The notes under the pieces: generated by a model
Databases searched by the model: none
Told to the model about the DNA's origin: nothing
What the model saw: the letters and a program-made list of their open reading frames with translations, nothing else
Source of the DNA: an uncultured Bacilli bacterium
Lineage (GTDB): Bacteria; Bacillota_I; Bacilli_A; RF39; UBA660
Assembly (NCBI GenBank): GCA_934102255.1
Contig: CAKOSN010000022.1
Location: forward strand, 1 to 31,165
Direction of reading: 5' to 3'
Length of the DNA stretch: 31,165 nucleotides
Position numbers and translations under genes: made by a program
Shown: in pieces, positions 15,204-23,470 of the stretch
Layout: each line of letters starts with the position of its first letter
Position numbering within the stretch: the stretch's first letter is position 1

Positions 15204-15228
15204 AAAAAATCTATCTTTTTTTGATAGA
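15204..15228 (-). terminator. Terminator of tspO, the intron's insertion target
   Basis: Minus strand: TCTATC (15223-15228), AAAAAAA loop, GATAGA (15210-15215), then TTTTTT (15204-15209), with the intron beginning at the next base. A classic intrinsic terminator used as a landing site by IIC introns. Confidence 0.8.
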
Positions 15229-15264
15229 CTTTAATTTATAGACTTTAATTTGATAGACTTCAAT
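15223..15264. repeat. Three tandem copies of a 14-15 bp unit overlapping the terminator arm
   Basis: GATAGACTTTAATTT (15223-15237), ATAGACTTTAATTT (15238-15251) and GATAGACTTCAAT (15252-15264). Each full copy supplies the TCTATC arm of the terminator on the minus strand. Confidence 0.6.
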
Positions 15265-15310
15265 AAGTATTTACTTTTTTTAGTATGTTGTTAAACTAAG
15301 CGCCTTGCTA

Positions 15311-15332
15311 TTGTTAATGTGTAAATTAACAA
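15311..15332. repeat. Inverted repeat 3' of tspO
   Basis: TTGTTAAT (15311-15318) and ATTAACAA (15325-15332) form a perfect 8-bp stem with a 6-nt loop, 23 nt past the tspO stop. There is no T-tract on the minus strand, so it is more likely an mRNA 3'-end stabilising hairpin than a terminator. Confidence 0.4.
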
Positions 15333-15354
15333 AGTATTTTTGTTTATGAAGATA

Positions 15355-15864
15355 TTAATTTAAAATAACAATAGCAATATTTAGAAGACCCGCTATTAAT
15401 AACCAAATAAGATATGGTATTTGAAGGTAAGCTGCAAGTGGTTTTAACTTATAGAATTTTATAATCATAATAATTACAAGGACTACTAAAAGAAGTAACC
15501 ATAAAAAGGCAAACATTAACCAACCTAAACGAAAGAAGAATAAAGACCATAAAGTATTTACTAGTAATTGAAGTAAATAAAATAAGCAGGCCCTTTTTTT
15601 GAACTTTTTATCCGTTTTATTACAACAAATAAGATAAGAAGAAATCCCCATTAAAATATAAAGTATAGTCCAAACGATTGGAAACACGATAGGTGGTGGG
15701 GCGAAAAAAGGTTTCTTTAAAGTTTTAAAGGATGACATATTGCCTCCTAGAAGCGAACCTAAGAATCCGGCCGCAAGGGCAAAGCCAATGAAAAGAATTA
15801 ACATTTTATAATTAACTTTTTCCTGATTTAATGTATTTTTTGCTTTATTTTCACTATTTTCCAT
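15355..15864 (-). CDS. tspO: TspO/MBR family tryptophan-rich sensory membrane protein
   Basis: A 169-aa TspO homologue with a hydrophilic N-terminal extension of about 18 residues and five membrane helices. The family pattern is clear: KPFFAPPPIVFPIVWTILY, NTLWSLFFF in the fourth helix region, and PYLIWLLIAGLLNIAI at the end. TspO proteins bind porphyrins and related ligands; their cellular task in Firmicutes is unsettled. The start at 15864 is chosen because GGTGAT lies just upstream; an earlier ATG at 15891 lacks a site. It is divergent from the HAD-like gene, with 65 bp between. Its terminator hosts the group II intron. Confidence 0.9.
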   Translation of the reverse strand: MENSENKAKNTLNQEKVNYKMLILFIGFALAAGFLGSLLGGNMSSFKTLKKPFFAPPPIVFPIVWTILYILMGISSYLICCNKTDKKFKKRACLFYLLQLLVNTLWSLFFFRLGWLMFAFLWLLLLVVLVIIMIIKFYKLKPLAAYLQIPYLIWLLIAGLLNIAIVILN

Positions 15865-15884
15865 ACTAATCACCATTATTAGTA

Positions 15885-15913
15885 TATACAAAAAGCAATT
15901 TTTTATTTATAAT
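15885..15913 (+). promoter_or_regulatory. Promoter of the HAD-like gene
   Basis: TATACA (15885-15890), 17-bp spacer, TATAAT (15908-15913), then a GGTGAT ribosome site 5 nt before the ATG at 15930. The leader is about 10 nt. It overlaps the region that must also hold the tspO promoter on the other strand. Confidence 0.5.
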
Positions 15914-15929
15914 AATCCCTGGTGATTTT

Positions 15930-16430
15930 ATGGAAGCAATAATTTTTTTAGGAATAGAAGGAGTTTTGACTAATTACGATAGTATTAAAAATATTAGTTC
16001 AAAAAATATTTATACTCAATTCGGTATTGATATTAATAAATTAGTTTTATTAAGAAAGTTAGTAAATGCTACTAATGGTAAAATTGTCTTGACTTCGTCA
16101 TTACGTTTTGAAGATGATTTTAAAAAGTTAGAAATGGCTTTAAGAACTATGGGCTTTATTATTATTGGTAAAACTGATTTTATGGATTATGATAAATCTT
16201 CTGAAATCATGGATTATATTGCTAAACATAATATTAGAAATTATATAATTTTAGATAGTGAAGAATTAAGTGAAGCTCCTGAAATTAAAGAACATTTTAT
16301 CGAAACTCCTACTGATGACGGTCTTCAAGACTATTTAGTAGATGAAGCTATAGAAATGGCGAGAAAAAATGGTAAAAATAAAGCACTAGCTCGTAAAAGA
16401 GTTAATGCAAGTAAAAATACTAATAATTAA
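15930..16430 (+). CDS. HAD-like protein lacking the catalytic aspartates
   Basis: A 166-aa protein that resembles the small HAD domain of the 'Swiss Army Knife RNA repair-like' type. The pattern is a hydrophobic strand plus GVLT, then GKIVLTSSLRF (50-60), then a later EIMDYIAKHNIRNYIILDSEEL segment. In active members the first motif is DxD (FLDIDGVL). Here it reads FLGIEGVL, so the nucleophile position is G8 and the general acid is E10. The motif II T/S (T55-S57) and the late acidic motif remain. Catalysis by the usual phospho-aspartate route is therefore unlikely, and it may be a binding protein. The C-terminal 30 residues are lysine/asparagine-rich. It ends in TAA just before the convergent SDR gene. 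Confidence 0.6.
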   Translation: MEAIIFLGIEGVLTNYDSIKNISSKNIYTQFGIDINKLVLLRKLVNATNGKIVLTSSLRFEDDFKKLEMALRTMGFIIIGKTDFMDYDKSSEIMDYIAKHNIRNYIILDSEELSEAPEIKEHFIETPTDDGLQDYLVDEAIEMARKNGKNKALARKRVNASKNTNN

Positions 16431-16450
16431 TTTATTATTTAATAGTTAGT

Positions 16451-17212
16451 TTATTTATTATTTTTTACTTTTCGTTCTTGGATATGATAAATTATTTTTA
16501 AAGATAATTTAGTTGGTATAAAGCGATTAAAGAACAAGCCTAAACGAACACTAAGTCCGGGAACGATTATAAGTTTATTTTGTAAAGTCTTATCAATGGC
16601 ATATTTTGCTACTTGGTAGGATTTTTTTTCTTCGATGTTAAACTTGCCGCCGGCTACTTTATTAAATTCAGTGGCTACTGGTCCTGGGCAAAGGCAAGAT
16701 ATTTTGACATTACTTTTTTGATGTCTTAGTTCTTCATAGATAGCTAATGTAAATTTTAATACATAGTTTTTAGTAGCATAATAAGTATTAAGACGAGGTC
16801 CAGCTAAGAAGCCAGCCGATGAAGCAACATTTAATATTCTTCCTTTATCTTTTTTATAAAAATCATTCAAAAACAATTTAGTTAAGATATGAACGGCTTT
16901 GATATTAAGATTTATCATTTCTAGTTCTCGTTCTAAGCTAGTTTCAGTAGTTAAACCGAATAAGCCAAAACCAGCATTGTTGATAAGTAAATCAATATTT
17001 TTATCTTTAGTTAATTCATATAATTTATAGCAGTTTTCTTCTACTCCTAAATCTAATTTAATTATTTCTACATTAGTTTTTAAGTTCTTTTGTAATTCTT
17101 TTAAACGGTCCTCACGACGAGCAACTAATATTAAATCCCAGCCAAGACTAGATAGGTATTTTGCCATATCGCGACCAAGGCCACTAGAGGCTCCTGTTAT
17201 AAGTGCTTTCAT
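16451..17212 (-). CDS. Short-chain dehydrogenase/reductase (SDR)
   Basis: A 253-aa classical SDR. The cofactor motif TGASSGLG is at 6-13, NNAG near 89-92, and the catalytic serine lies in VASSAGF. The YxxxK pair is in YYATKNYV (about 153-160), followed by CPGPVATEF. R33-R34 after the second strand (LVARREDR) suggest NADP(H) preference. It belongs to the DltE/YqjQ-like 'SDR of unknown substrate' group; the substrate cannot be read from sequence. No Shine-Dalgarno precedes the ATG, and a TATAAT box lies only 6 bp upstream of it, so the mRNA is probably leaderless. Divergent from the DUF1294 gene. Confidence 0.9.
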   Translation of the reverse strand: MKALITGASSGLGRDMAKYLSSLGWDLILVARREDRLKELQKNLKTNVEIIKLDLGVEENCYKLYELTKDKNIDLLINNAGFGLFGLTTETSLERELEMINLNIKAVHILTKLFLNDFYKKDKGRILNVASSAGFLAGPRLNTYYATKNYVLKFTLAIYEELRHQKSNVKISCLCPGPVATEFNKVAGGKFNIEEKKSYQVAKYAIDKTLQNKLIIVPGLSVRLGLFFNRFIPTKLSLKIIYHIQERKVKNNK

Positions 17213-17217
17213 ATTGT

Positions 17218-17239
17218 ATTATATAGACGTATTGTCTAT
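17218..17239 (-). promoter_or_regulatory. Leaderless promoter and palindrome upstream of the SDR gene
   Basis: TATAAT on the minus strand (17218-17223), with the ATG starting 6 bp further on. It abuts a dyad ATAGAC-GTATT-GTCTAT (17223-17239, perfect 6-bp arms). The dyad would cover the spacer next to the -10, a good place for a repressor. No clear -35 is seen. Confidence 0.5.
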
Positions 17240-17292
17240 TCCTTTCTTTATTTTATTTCATTATTATCTTACCATATTTTTTAAATTTAATT

Positions 17293-17310
17293 TATAATTA
17301 TTATAGGTGA
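17293..17310 (+). promoter_or_regulatory. -10 box and ribosome site of the DUF1294 gene
   Basis: TATAAT at 17293-17298, with TTACCA-like -35 at 18 bp. AGGTGA at 17305-17310 is the ribosome site 5 nt before the ATG at 17316. The GTG at 17307 is part of this site and is not the start. Confidence 0.45.
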
Positions 17311-17315
17311 TTGGA

Positions 17316-17579
17316 ATGTATCTTTTATATTATTATCTTTTTATTAATGTTTTAAGTTTTATTCTTTTTGGAATTGATAAGAGATTAGCGGTAAAACATA
17401 AATGGCGTATTAGTGAGAAGACTTTATTATTTTCTTTTATTTTAGGTGGCTTTATTGGTGGTGGTATAGGAATGAGTATTTGGCATCATAAGACGAAAAA
17501 AGGATATTTTAAACTGTGGTTAGTTATAAGTATTATTCTACATTTAACGCTTTTATATAATTTTTATTTTTCTAAGTAG
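17316..17579 (+). CDS. DUF1294 family membrane protein
   Basis: An 87-aa protein with three hydrophobic segments and the DUF1294 pattern: FGIDKRLAVKHKWRISE near residues 20-36, LGGFIGGGIGMSIWHHKTKK near 48-67, then a C-terminal membrane helix. The family is widespread and its function is unknown. An in-frame GTG three codons earlier lies inside the Shine-Dalgarno, so the ATG is preferred. It shares a terminator with the convergent pyrophosphatase gene. Confidence 0.85.
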   Translation: MYLLYYYLFINVLSFILFGIDKRLAVKHKWRISEKTLLFSFILGGFIGGGIGMSIWHHKTKKGYFKLWLVISIILHLTLLYNFYFSK

Positions 17580-17618
17580 ATTATAAAGAGCTATTAAAAA
17601 AATTTGTAAATATGAAAA

Positions 17619-17646
17619 AAGAAAGTCTTGATTATTTGGCTTTCTT
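17619..17646. terminator. Bidirectional terminator between the DUF1294 gene and ppaC
   Basis: AAGAAAGTC (17619-17627) pairs with GGCTTTCTT (17638-17646), 9 pairs with one G-U and a 10-nt loop. T-rich tails lie on both strands. Confidence 0.75.
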
Positions 17647-17656
17647 CTTTTATATA

Positions 17657-19279
17657 TTAATTATTAGATATAACAGCTGCTATGGCAGGATACATTTGTT
17701 TCTTACGAGAAACCATATCTGGTAAGTAAGTTCCTTCTTTAACATCACTAATCTTATATGCTTCACCAACAATAGCATCTACGCCTGTACTATAAAGTAG
17801 GTATGAACCATTACGAACAGCATCAGTTACAAATAATACAGCTAATTTATAATTATTTTTTACACACATATCATCTAAATGAGCAATATACTTAGGCATA
17901 TCTTTAGCAATTTCATCAAAATCTAGAGTCATTACTTGACCAATACCGATTGATGTGTCGCCTAATTTAAATGTTTTAAAATCTTGTTCAACAATTTCAG
18001 GAATTGTCATACCAGCGATTGAAGAACCAGCTTTTAACATGGCCATACCATATTCTTGAATATCAAGATTAGCTATAGCTGCTAATTTACGAGCAACTTC
18101 AACATCCATATCAGTAGTTGTTGGACTCTTAAGTAATAATGTATCAGATAAAATAGCACTTAGCATTAAGCCAGCAATATTTTCTGGAATTTCAATATTA
18201 TTTTCTTTATAAATTTGATAAATTAAAGTACAAGTACAACCTACTGGCATTGAACGGAATTGGATTGGCATTTGAGTACCTAAGTTTCCTAAATTATGGT
18301 GGTCAATGATTTCCATAATATCAGCTTCTTCTAAACCGTCAACACTTTGAACTGGTTGATTATGGTCTACTAAAATAACTTTATATTTTTCATAGTTATT
18401 TTGGTCAATTAATCTTAACATGCCTACACAAGTATTATCTTGATTAACGATTGGGTAGTTAGTATGACCTAATTTATTAGAAATAGCTATGAAATCATCA
18501 CGATAATCCGAATCAGTAAATTTAACAGGTGTTGGATTAATATTAATAGTTTCAATATAATTACACAACTTCATTCTATTAGCAGTTAGATAAGTAGAAT
18601 CTGGTGTACTAATAACATTAACTTTCTTAGATGCAGCTTTTTCGATTAATTCTTCTGGGAATGTTCTATCACCAACAATAATAATTAATTTAACACCACA
18701 ATCAATAGCATAATCAATAATATATTGTCTATCAGCAACGATTAAAATATTATTATTATTTAGTTCAATTCCTTCAGTGAAAGTTTTACTCTTATAAGCA
18801 GCAGCAATAATTTCACCTTTAATTTCATCATCAAACTTTAATATTTCTTTACCATTTAAAACTTCTAAAATATTATCATAAGATGTATTTAATTCATAAA
18901 TATCACCCTCTATAATATTTTTAGCCATTTCTTTAACGTTAATATAACCTTTTAGTTTATTGTTTTCATCTACTAAAGGTAGACCTGTTACACCAAGTCT
19001 TTGTAGTTCTTCGAATGTTTTAGCAATAGATGTATGTTCATTGATGTAAGCGTCTTTTAAGTAAGACATATTTTTTATTTGAACTTTAACATCATTTAAA
19101 TAATGAGGTTCTTCAACTTTAAAATAGTCTAAAACAAATTTTGTTTCTTTATTAATATTTCCTAAGACTCTTGGTTCGGTAGTCCAACCTAGTTTATTCT
19201 TTAAGTAAGAGTAACTGATTGATGCGCAAACTGAGTCAGTATCTGGTTTTTTATGACCGATTACATATGTCATTTTCAT
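17657..19279 (-). CDS. ppaC: Manganese-dependent inorganic pyrophosphatase with CBS and DRTGG domains
   Basis: A 540-aa family II pyrophosphatase, longer than the usual about 310 aa because of a regulatory insert. The DHH catalytic half starts with VIGHKKPDTDSVCAS (6-20). CBS segments follow at about 68-125 and 240-300, with a DRTGG-like domain between them (about 130-230). The active site then resumes with ILVDHNQP and EIIDHHNLGN, and ends in the DHHA2 domain with SRKKQ near the C-terminus. It hydrolyses cytosolic pyrophosphate. CBS-containing relatives are inhibited by AMP and activated by ATP or diadenosine polyphosphates, and the same is inferred here. Two ATGs (MKM) are close together, so the start is uncertain by two codons. 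Confidence 0.95.
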   Translation of the reverse strand: MKMTYVIGHKKPDTDSVCASISYSYLKNKLGWTTEPRVLGNINKETKFVLDYFKVEEPHYLNDVKVQIKNMSYLKDAYINEHTSIAKTFEELQRLGVTGLPLVDENNKLKGYINVKEMAKNIIEGDIYELNTSYDNILEVLNGKEILKFDDEIKGEIIAAAYKSKTFTEGIELNNNNILIVADRQYIIDYAIDCGVKLIIIVGDRTFPEELIEKAASKKVNVISTPDSTYLTANRMKLCNYIETININPTPVKFTDSDYRDDFIAISNKLGHTNYPIVNQDNTCVGMLRLIDQNNYEKYKVILVDHNQPVQSVDGLEEADIMEIIDHHNLGNLGTQMPIQFRSMPVGCTCTLIYQIYKENNIEIPENIAGLMLSAILSDTLLLKSPTTTDMDVEVARKLAAIANLDIQEYGMAMLKAGSSIAGMTIPEIVEQDFKTFKLGDTSIGIGQVMTLDFDEIAKDMPKYIAHLDDMCVKNNYKLAVLFVTDAVRNGSYLLYSTGVDAIVGEAYKISDVKEGTYLPDMVSRKKQMYPAIAAVISNN

Positions 19280-19314
19280 TTTTACTACACTTCTTTCTTT
19301 TCTTCAATAGGGTT

Positions 19315-19323
19315 ATTATAGCA
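19315..19323 (-). promoter_or_regulatory. Extended -10 promoter of ppaC
   Basis: Minus-strand TGCTATAAT (hexamer 19315-19320), with TTCAAA as a possible -35 at 16 bp. About 35 nt upstream of the start codon. Confidence 0.55.
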
Positions 19324-19353
19324 CAACTTTTTTAAGTTTGAATAGGGCCTTTT

Positions 19354-19833
19354 TTAGTTTTTAGTTAACTTTAATGTATCTTGTCTTAATCTCTCATCAT
19401 TCATATTGTATGTGTATCTTCCTGGAAGTTCATAATAAAATTTTTGGCCTTGATAACTATTTTCGTTTGGCTCTACTACTATTGCAGTTACTAAAGTAGA
19501 GTCATCATCAGTGCCTTGATATATAAGCATGCCAGTTCCATAACTTATGTAACCATTGTCTGTTGGCTCTAAAATTTCACCATAAAAAGCACCTGTATCA
19601 TTCATTTGGTTAATTGCTTCTACTCTGTGTCTAATATCCATTGGTACTTCTTCTTGCCAAAATATCGCTTTTTGAATAATGCTTTCAATCTCACCTTTAA
19701 GACAATTCTTGTAAATATGATTAGTTTTAGAACATTCCTCATTTACCATGGCTGACATGCAAATGCCAACTGATACTATGTAAGATGGCCAATATATTTT
19801 AAAATTATTTTTTTCTTTGCTACGTTTATTCAT
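19354..19833 (-). CDS. Hypothetical small membrane-anchored protein
   Basis: A 159-aa protein that I do not recognise. A positively charged N-terminus (MNKRSKEKNN) is followed by a hydrophobic stretch at about 14-30, so it is probably exported or N-terminally anchored. The outer part carries two cysteines near 34-44 (ECSKTNHIYKNC) that could form a disulfide. The middle (about 82-108) has GEILEPTDNGYISYGTGMLIYQG, a glycine/tyrosine pattern resembling a single MORN-like hairpin, but this is weak. It is followed by ppaC on the same strand, which has its own promoter. An AGGAAAG sequence lies 12-14 nt before the ATG. Confidence 0.55.
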   Translation of the reverse strand: MNKRSKEKNNFKIYWPSYIVSVGICMSAMVNEECSKTNHIYKNCLKGEIESIIQKAIFWQEEVPMDIRHRVEAINQMNDTGAFYGEILEPTDNGYISYGTGMLIYQGTDDDSTLVTAIVVEPNENSYQGQKFYYELPGRYTYNMNDERLRQDTLKLTKN

Positions 19834-19974
19834 ATAATCATATCTCTTTCCTAGATGGATATTATATCATTGCCCAATGTTTTATCAATATATTTAGTTA
19901 TTGCTGGGCAAAATATATACTAAGTTTTATATCAAAACTTTATAGTTTCTTAAAAGTAACAATATGGTAGTTAT

Positions 19975-21927
19975 CTAATTGCTTTTCATCTCAAATAAGA
20001 TATTTCTTAATTCCATAGCGCGTTCAAAGTCTAAGTTCTTAACAGCTTCGTTCATTTGGGTTTCAATAGACTGCATTAATAAGGCTTTATCTTTCTTACT
20101 CATCTTAGTCTTTTCTTTACCGCTTTCATCTTTTATTTCGTTAGATACAACTTCTCTTATTTCTTTAATGATTGTTTTTGGCGTAATATTGTGTTCTTTA
20201 TTGTATTCTTCTTGGATGTGACGACGACGATTGGTTTCTTTTATTGTTTCGTCCATAGCTTGGCTTACTGTATCAGCATACATTATAACATGACCATTAG
20301 CATTTCTGGCAGCACGACCAACAGTTTGAATTAAACTTCTAGTACTTCTTAAGAAACCTTGTTTATCAGCATCCATTATGCAAATTAGTGATACTTCTGG
20401 GATATCAATGCCTTCTCTTAAAAGGTTTATACCAACAACGCAATCGTATTTGCCACATCTTAAATCATGAATGATTTTTAGGCGGTCAAGAGTTTTAACT
20501 TCACTATGTAAGTAAGCTACTTTGATGCCTACTTCTTTTAAGTAATTAGTTAGTTCCTCAGCCATTCGGATAGTTAGAGTCGTAATAAGAACTCTTTCAT
20601 TTTTATTTTTACGAATATTTATTTCAGAAATAATATCATCTACTTGGCCTTCAGTTGGTCGGACTTCAATTTCTGGGTCTAAAAGACCAGTTGGTCTAAT
20701 AATTTGTTCAGCGTATTTATTATGGGTATGTTCTAACTCATAGTCGCCAGGAGTTGCCGATACATAAATTACTTGATTAATCTTTTTTTCAAATTCTTCA
20801 TATTTTAACGGACGGTTATCTAGAGCACTAGGAAGTCTAAATCCATAATCTACTAGTGTTTGTTTACGCATTCTATCGCCATTATACATACCACGCACCT
20901 GTGGCAAAGTAACATGAGATTCATCTACTACTAATAGAAAATCATCAGGGAAGAAATCCATTAATGTTGAAGGAGTTTCACCTTCTCCACGAAGTGCTAA
21001 ATGTCTAGAATAGTTTTCAACGCCATTACAAAAGCCTGTTTCTTTTAACATTTCAATATCATAATTAACACGTTCTCTTAATCTTTGTTCTTCTAAAAGT
21101 TTATTATTGTCCTTAAAGTATTGCAAACGACTTTCTAATTCAGCTTGAATTCTTCTTACAGCTTCTTGTAGTTTTTCTTTACTAGTTACAAAGTGAGTAG
21201 CTGGAAATATTGAAATATTTTTGACTTGTTTTTCTAAAGCCCCAGTTAATGGGTCAAATATACAAATACGGTCTACTTCATCACCGAATAATTCGATTTT
21301 AATACCATGTGATTTTTCACTTGCTAAGATAATATCAATAGTGTCACCATGGACTCTAAAAGTACCGCGGTGAAAATCTAAGTCATTACGTTCATAAGTC
21401 ATATCAATTAGACGGTCTAAAATTTCGCCTCGACTAATTTTTTGACCAACACTTAGAATAAGCATGGAATTAACGTAATCTTCCTTGTCGCCAATACCAT
21501 AGATACAAGAAACAGAAGCAACAACAATAACATCACGATTATTAATTAAGTTAGATGTAGCCCCATGACGTAGTTCATCAATTTCATCGTTAATAGAACT
21601 ATCTTTTTCAATATAAGTATCGCTAGAAGGTACATAAGCTTCAGGTTGGTAATAGTCGTAGTAAGATACAAAGTATTCAACATGATTATGAGGAAAGAAC
21701 TCTTTTAACTCAGAATATAACTGGCCTGCCAAAGTCTTATTATGGGCAAGAACTAAGGTTGGTTTATTTGTTTTTGCAATTACATTAGCTATAGTAAATG
21801 TCTTACCAGTACCAGTAGCTCCTAGTAAAACTTGTTCTTTTTTACCTTCGTTTATACCTTCAACCAATTCTTTTATAGCTTCGGGTTGGTCGCCACTTGG
21901 TTGATATTTAGATACTAATTCAAACAT
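19975..21927 (-). CDS. uvrB: Excinuclease ABC subunit UvrB
   Basis: A 650-aa UvrB, the damage-verifying helicase-like subunit that receives DNA from UvrA and recruits UvrC. Walker A is LLGATGTGKT (about 34-43). The beta-hairpin region with YYDYYQPEAYVP follows near 87-98, the DEAD-type motif is VVDESH near 332, and the conserved QTVGRAARN lies near 535. A C-terminal UVR domain (AMELRNILFEM) binds UvrC. The start is the ATG at 21927, with GGAGGG 7-8 nt upstream; an in-frame TTG at 21942 lies within that site. It stands alone and no SOS box is evident upstream. Confidence 0.98.
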   Translation of the reverse strand: MFELVSKYQPSGDQPEAIKELVEGINEGKKEQVLLGATGTGKTFTIANVIAKTNKPTLVLAHNKTLAGQLYSELKEFFPHNHVEYFVSYYDYYQPEAYVPSSDTYIEKDSSINDEIDELRHGATSNLINNRDVIVVASVSCIYGIGDKEDYVNSMLILSVGQKISRGEILDRLIDMTYERNDLDFHRGTFRVHGDTIDIILASEKSHGIKIELFGDEVDRICIFDPLTGALEKQVKNISIFPATHFVTSKEKLQEAVRRIQAELESRLQYFKDNNKLLEEQRLRERVNYDIEMLKETGFCNGVENYSRHLALRGEGETPSTLMDFFPDDFLLVVDESHVTLPQVRGMYNGDRMRKQTLVDYGFRLPSALDNRPLKYEEFEKKINQVIYVSATPGDYELEHTHNKYAEQIIRPTGLLDPEIEVRPTEGQVDDIISEINIRKNKNERVLITTLTIRMAEELTNYLKEVGIKVAYLHSEVKTLDRLKIIHDLRCGKYDCVVGINLLREGIDIPEVSLICIMDADKQGFLRSTRSLIQTVGRAARNANGHVIMYADTVSQAMDETIKETNRRRHIQEEYNKEHNITPKTIIKEIREVVSNEIKDESGKEKTKMSKKDKALLMQSIETQMNEAVKNLDFERAMELRNILFEMKSN

Positions 21928-21942
21928 ATTTAATCCCTCCAA

Positions 21943-22145
21943 TAGATTTTAATTTATTTATTATTAGTTTAATTAATTGTTAAGTGTTAATACTATATTT
22001 TTTCTTATTTTGCAGTATTTAAGACATACTTCTTTAAGTATAATTATTTAAATTTTAGATATTTTTTAATATCCTTTGTTGTGTAAATTCATTTTATATT
22101 GTAAAATTTTAAGACTTTAAAAGATATACATAACATTTAAATACT
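21943..22145. other. AT-rich gap between uvrB and the 430-aa gene
   Basis: No gene is seen. A perfect small hairpin ATACTT-CTTT-AAGTAT lies near 22027-22042. A minus-strand TATAGT near the uvrB side could be its -10, but the -35 is poor. Otherwise low-complexity A/T. Confidence 0.3.
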
Positions 22146-23438
22146 TTAATACATGCGATTACGCAAATCCATTCTACCTCTTAGATATGGAAATATGGCT
22201 TCTTTAAAAGCATCAATGTTTATGTATGGTTTTCTACCTAAGCTAACAGTATTGCCAAAGCCCATTTCATTAAAAAAGCTTCTTATTATAAAATCAGTTT
22301 CATTATAAGTTTCTCTAGCTTGGGCATAGTCGGCCACTTTTACTCCTAACAAACTTGATTTGATAGCAATATTTAATTTTTCACCACTTAGTCTTTTAGC
22401 AGTGTTTTTTCCATATTGGTTATGAGCATCTACTCTTCCTACTTCATCACAGTATGTAGCAAAATAACAAAGACCTACTATATGGACATCTACATCTTCT
22501 TTCGGTATTTTATTTAGTGCATCAAAGAATGGACAATAATATAAATCATTATTATAATCTTGCATACAGAGGGCAATATCCATTAATTTATTTTTTCTTC
22601 CATAAATATCGATTACTTCATAAGCAGCAAATTTTTTAATAGCATCTTCTCCTAAATCTAGTCCCTCGATTGCTTCTTTTTGTAAGTTAGCCCCTTCAAT
22701 ATAACCTTTTTCTACTTCTTCAACATAATTTTGTAAATATTTTTCTATCGCATAGTTTGATAGTCTTGAATGATAATAACTGTACGACGAGTTCCATTCA
22801 ACTGTCATATTAATAAATCTTTGTAGTTTTATATCATCTAAGAAAGGATATCTTGTTTTCATAAAGTTATGAAGAGCATAGCGACTATTATTAGTTGATT
22901 TAGATAAGTCTTCAAGTTCCTGTTGGGATATAACACAATCCTTAAGTTCGCCAAACAAAGAAAATAAAGGAGCACCAGTAATTTTATAGTTATAGTCAGC
23001 TGTTATAATATTAAGTTTAGATTTAGTATCTGGCATTTGTTCACCGGAAATAACCGTTTTTAATTTATCATTTAGGGCCATATTAGCAGATAAAGTTATT
23101 TTATCACGGCATTGGTCTATAACAATTTCATCATCATAATCGGGTATTATTCTAGCATTTATATAATTTGGAGTACAAGAAAATAGTCTAATAACATCAC
23201 TGTCATCACCAGAACGTTTGCGTAATTCAGAACCGTAAAAAGAATTAAAATGAGTTTTTTTATATTCAGAGCCTTTATCAGGAAAACCAGTAAATAAATC
23301 GTATAAAAATTTTAACTGGAGTTTTCTTTCTTCATTGGATAATTCATCAAAAAAACCGATGTTTTTAGTATACAAGTCAACTACATTACCATAAGCTTGA
23401 TAATCAATTTTATCATTATCTATTTCTTTTAAAATCAT
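22146..23438 (-). CDS. Hypothetical 430-aa protein
   Basis: I do not recognise this protein. It looks soluble, tyrosine- and asparagine-rich and mostly helical, with no signal peptide, membrane helix or clear catalytic motif. Possible landmarks are FYGSELRKRSGDD (about 67-79), a VHIVGLCYFATYCDEVGR strand-like core (about 325-342), and a C-terminal GRKPYINIDAF. The start has AAAGGAAC upstream. Both flanks, 21943-22145 and 23439-23539, are intergenic; the upstream one holds two inverted repeats. No neighbour suggests a function. Confidence 0.6.
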   Translation of the reverse strand: MILKEIDNDKIDYQAYGNVVDLYTKNIGFFDELSNEERKLQLKFLYDLFTGFPDKGSEYKKTHFNSFYGSELRKRSGDDSDVIRLFSCTPNYINARIIPDYDDEIVIDQCRDKITLSANMALNDKLKTVISGEQMPDTKSKLNIITADYNYKITGAPLFSLFGELKDCVISQQELEDLSKSTNNSRYALHNFMKTRYPFLDDIKLQRFINMTVEWNSSYSYYHSRLSNYAIEKYLQNYVEEVEKGYIEGANLQKEAIEGLDLGEDAIKKFAAYEVIDIYGRKNKLMDIALCMQDYNNDLYYCPFFDALNKIPKEDVDVHIVGLCYFATYCDEVGRVDAHNQYGKNTAKRLSGEKLNIAIKSSLLGVKVADYAQARETYNETDFIIRSFFNEMGFGNTVSLGRKPYINIDAFKEAIFPYLRGRMDLRNRMY

Positions 23439-23470
23439 ATTTTGTTCCTTTCTTTATTTCTAAATTTTTC

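Noticed and set aside
15223..15264. CRISPR-like repeats
   Set aside because: The units are tandem with no spacers, only 14-15 bp long, and no cas genes are present.
21928..22020. LexA/SOS box upstream of uvrB
   Set aside because: No CGAAC-N4-GTTCG-like dyad was found upstream of uvrB or of uvrA; SOS control cannot be supported.
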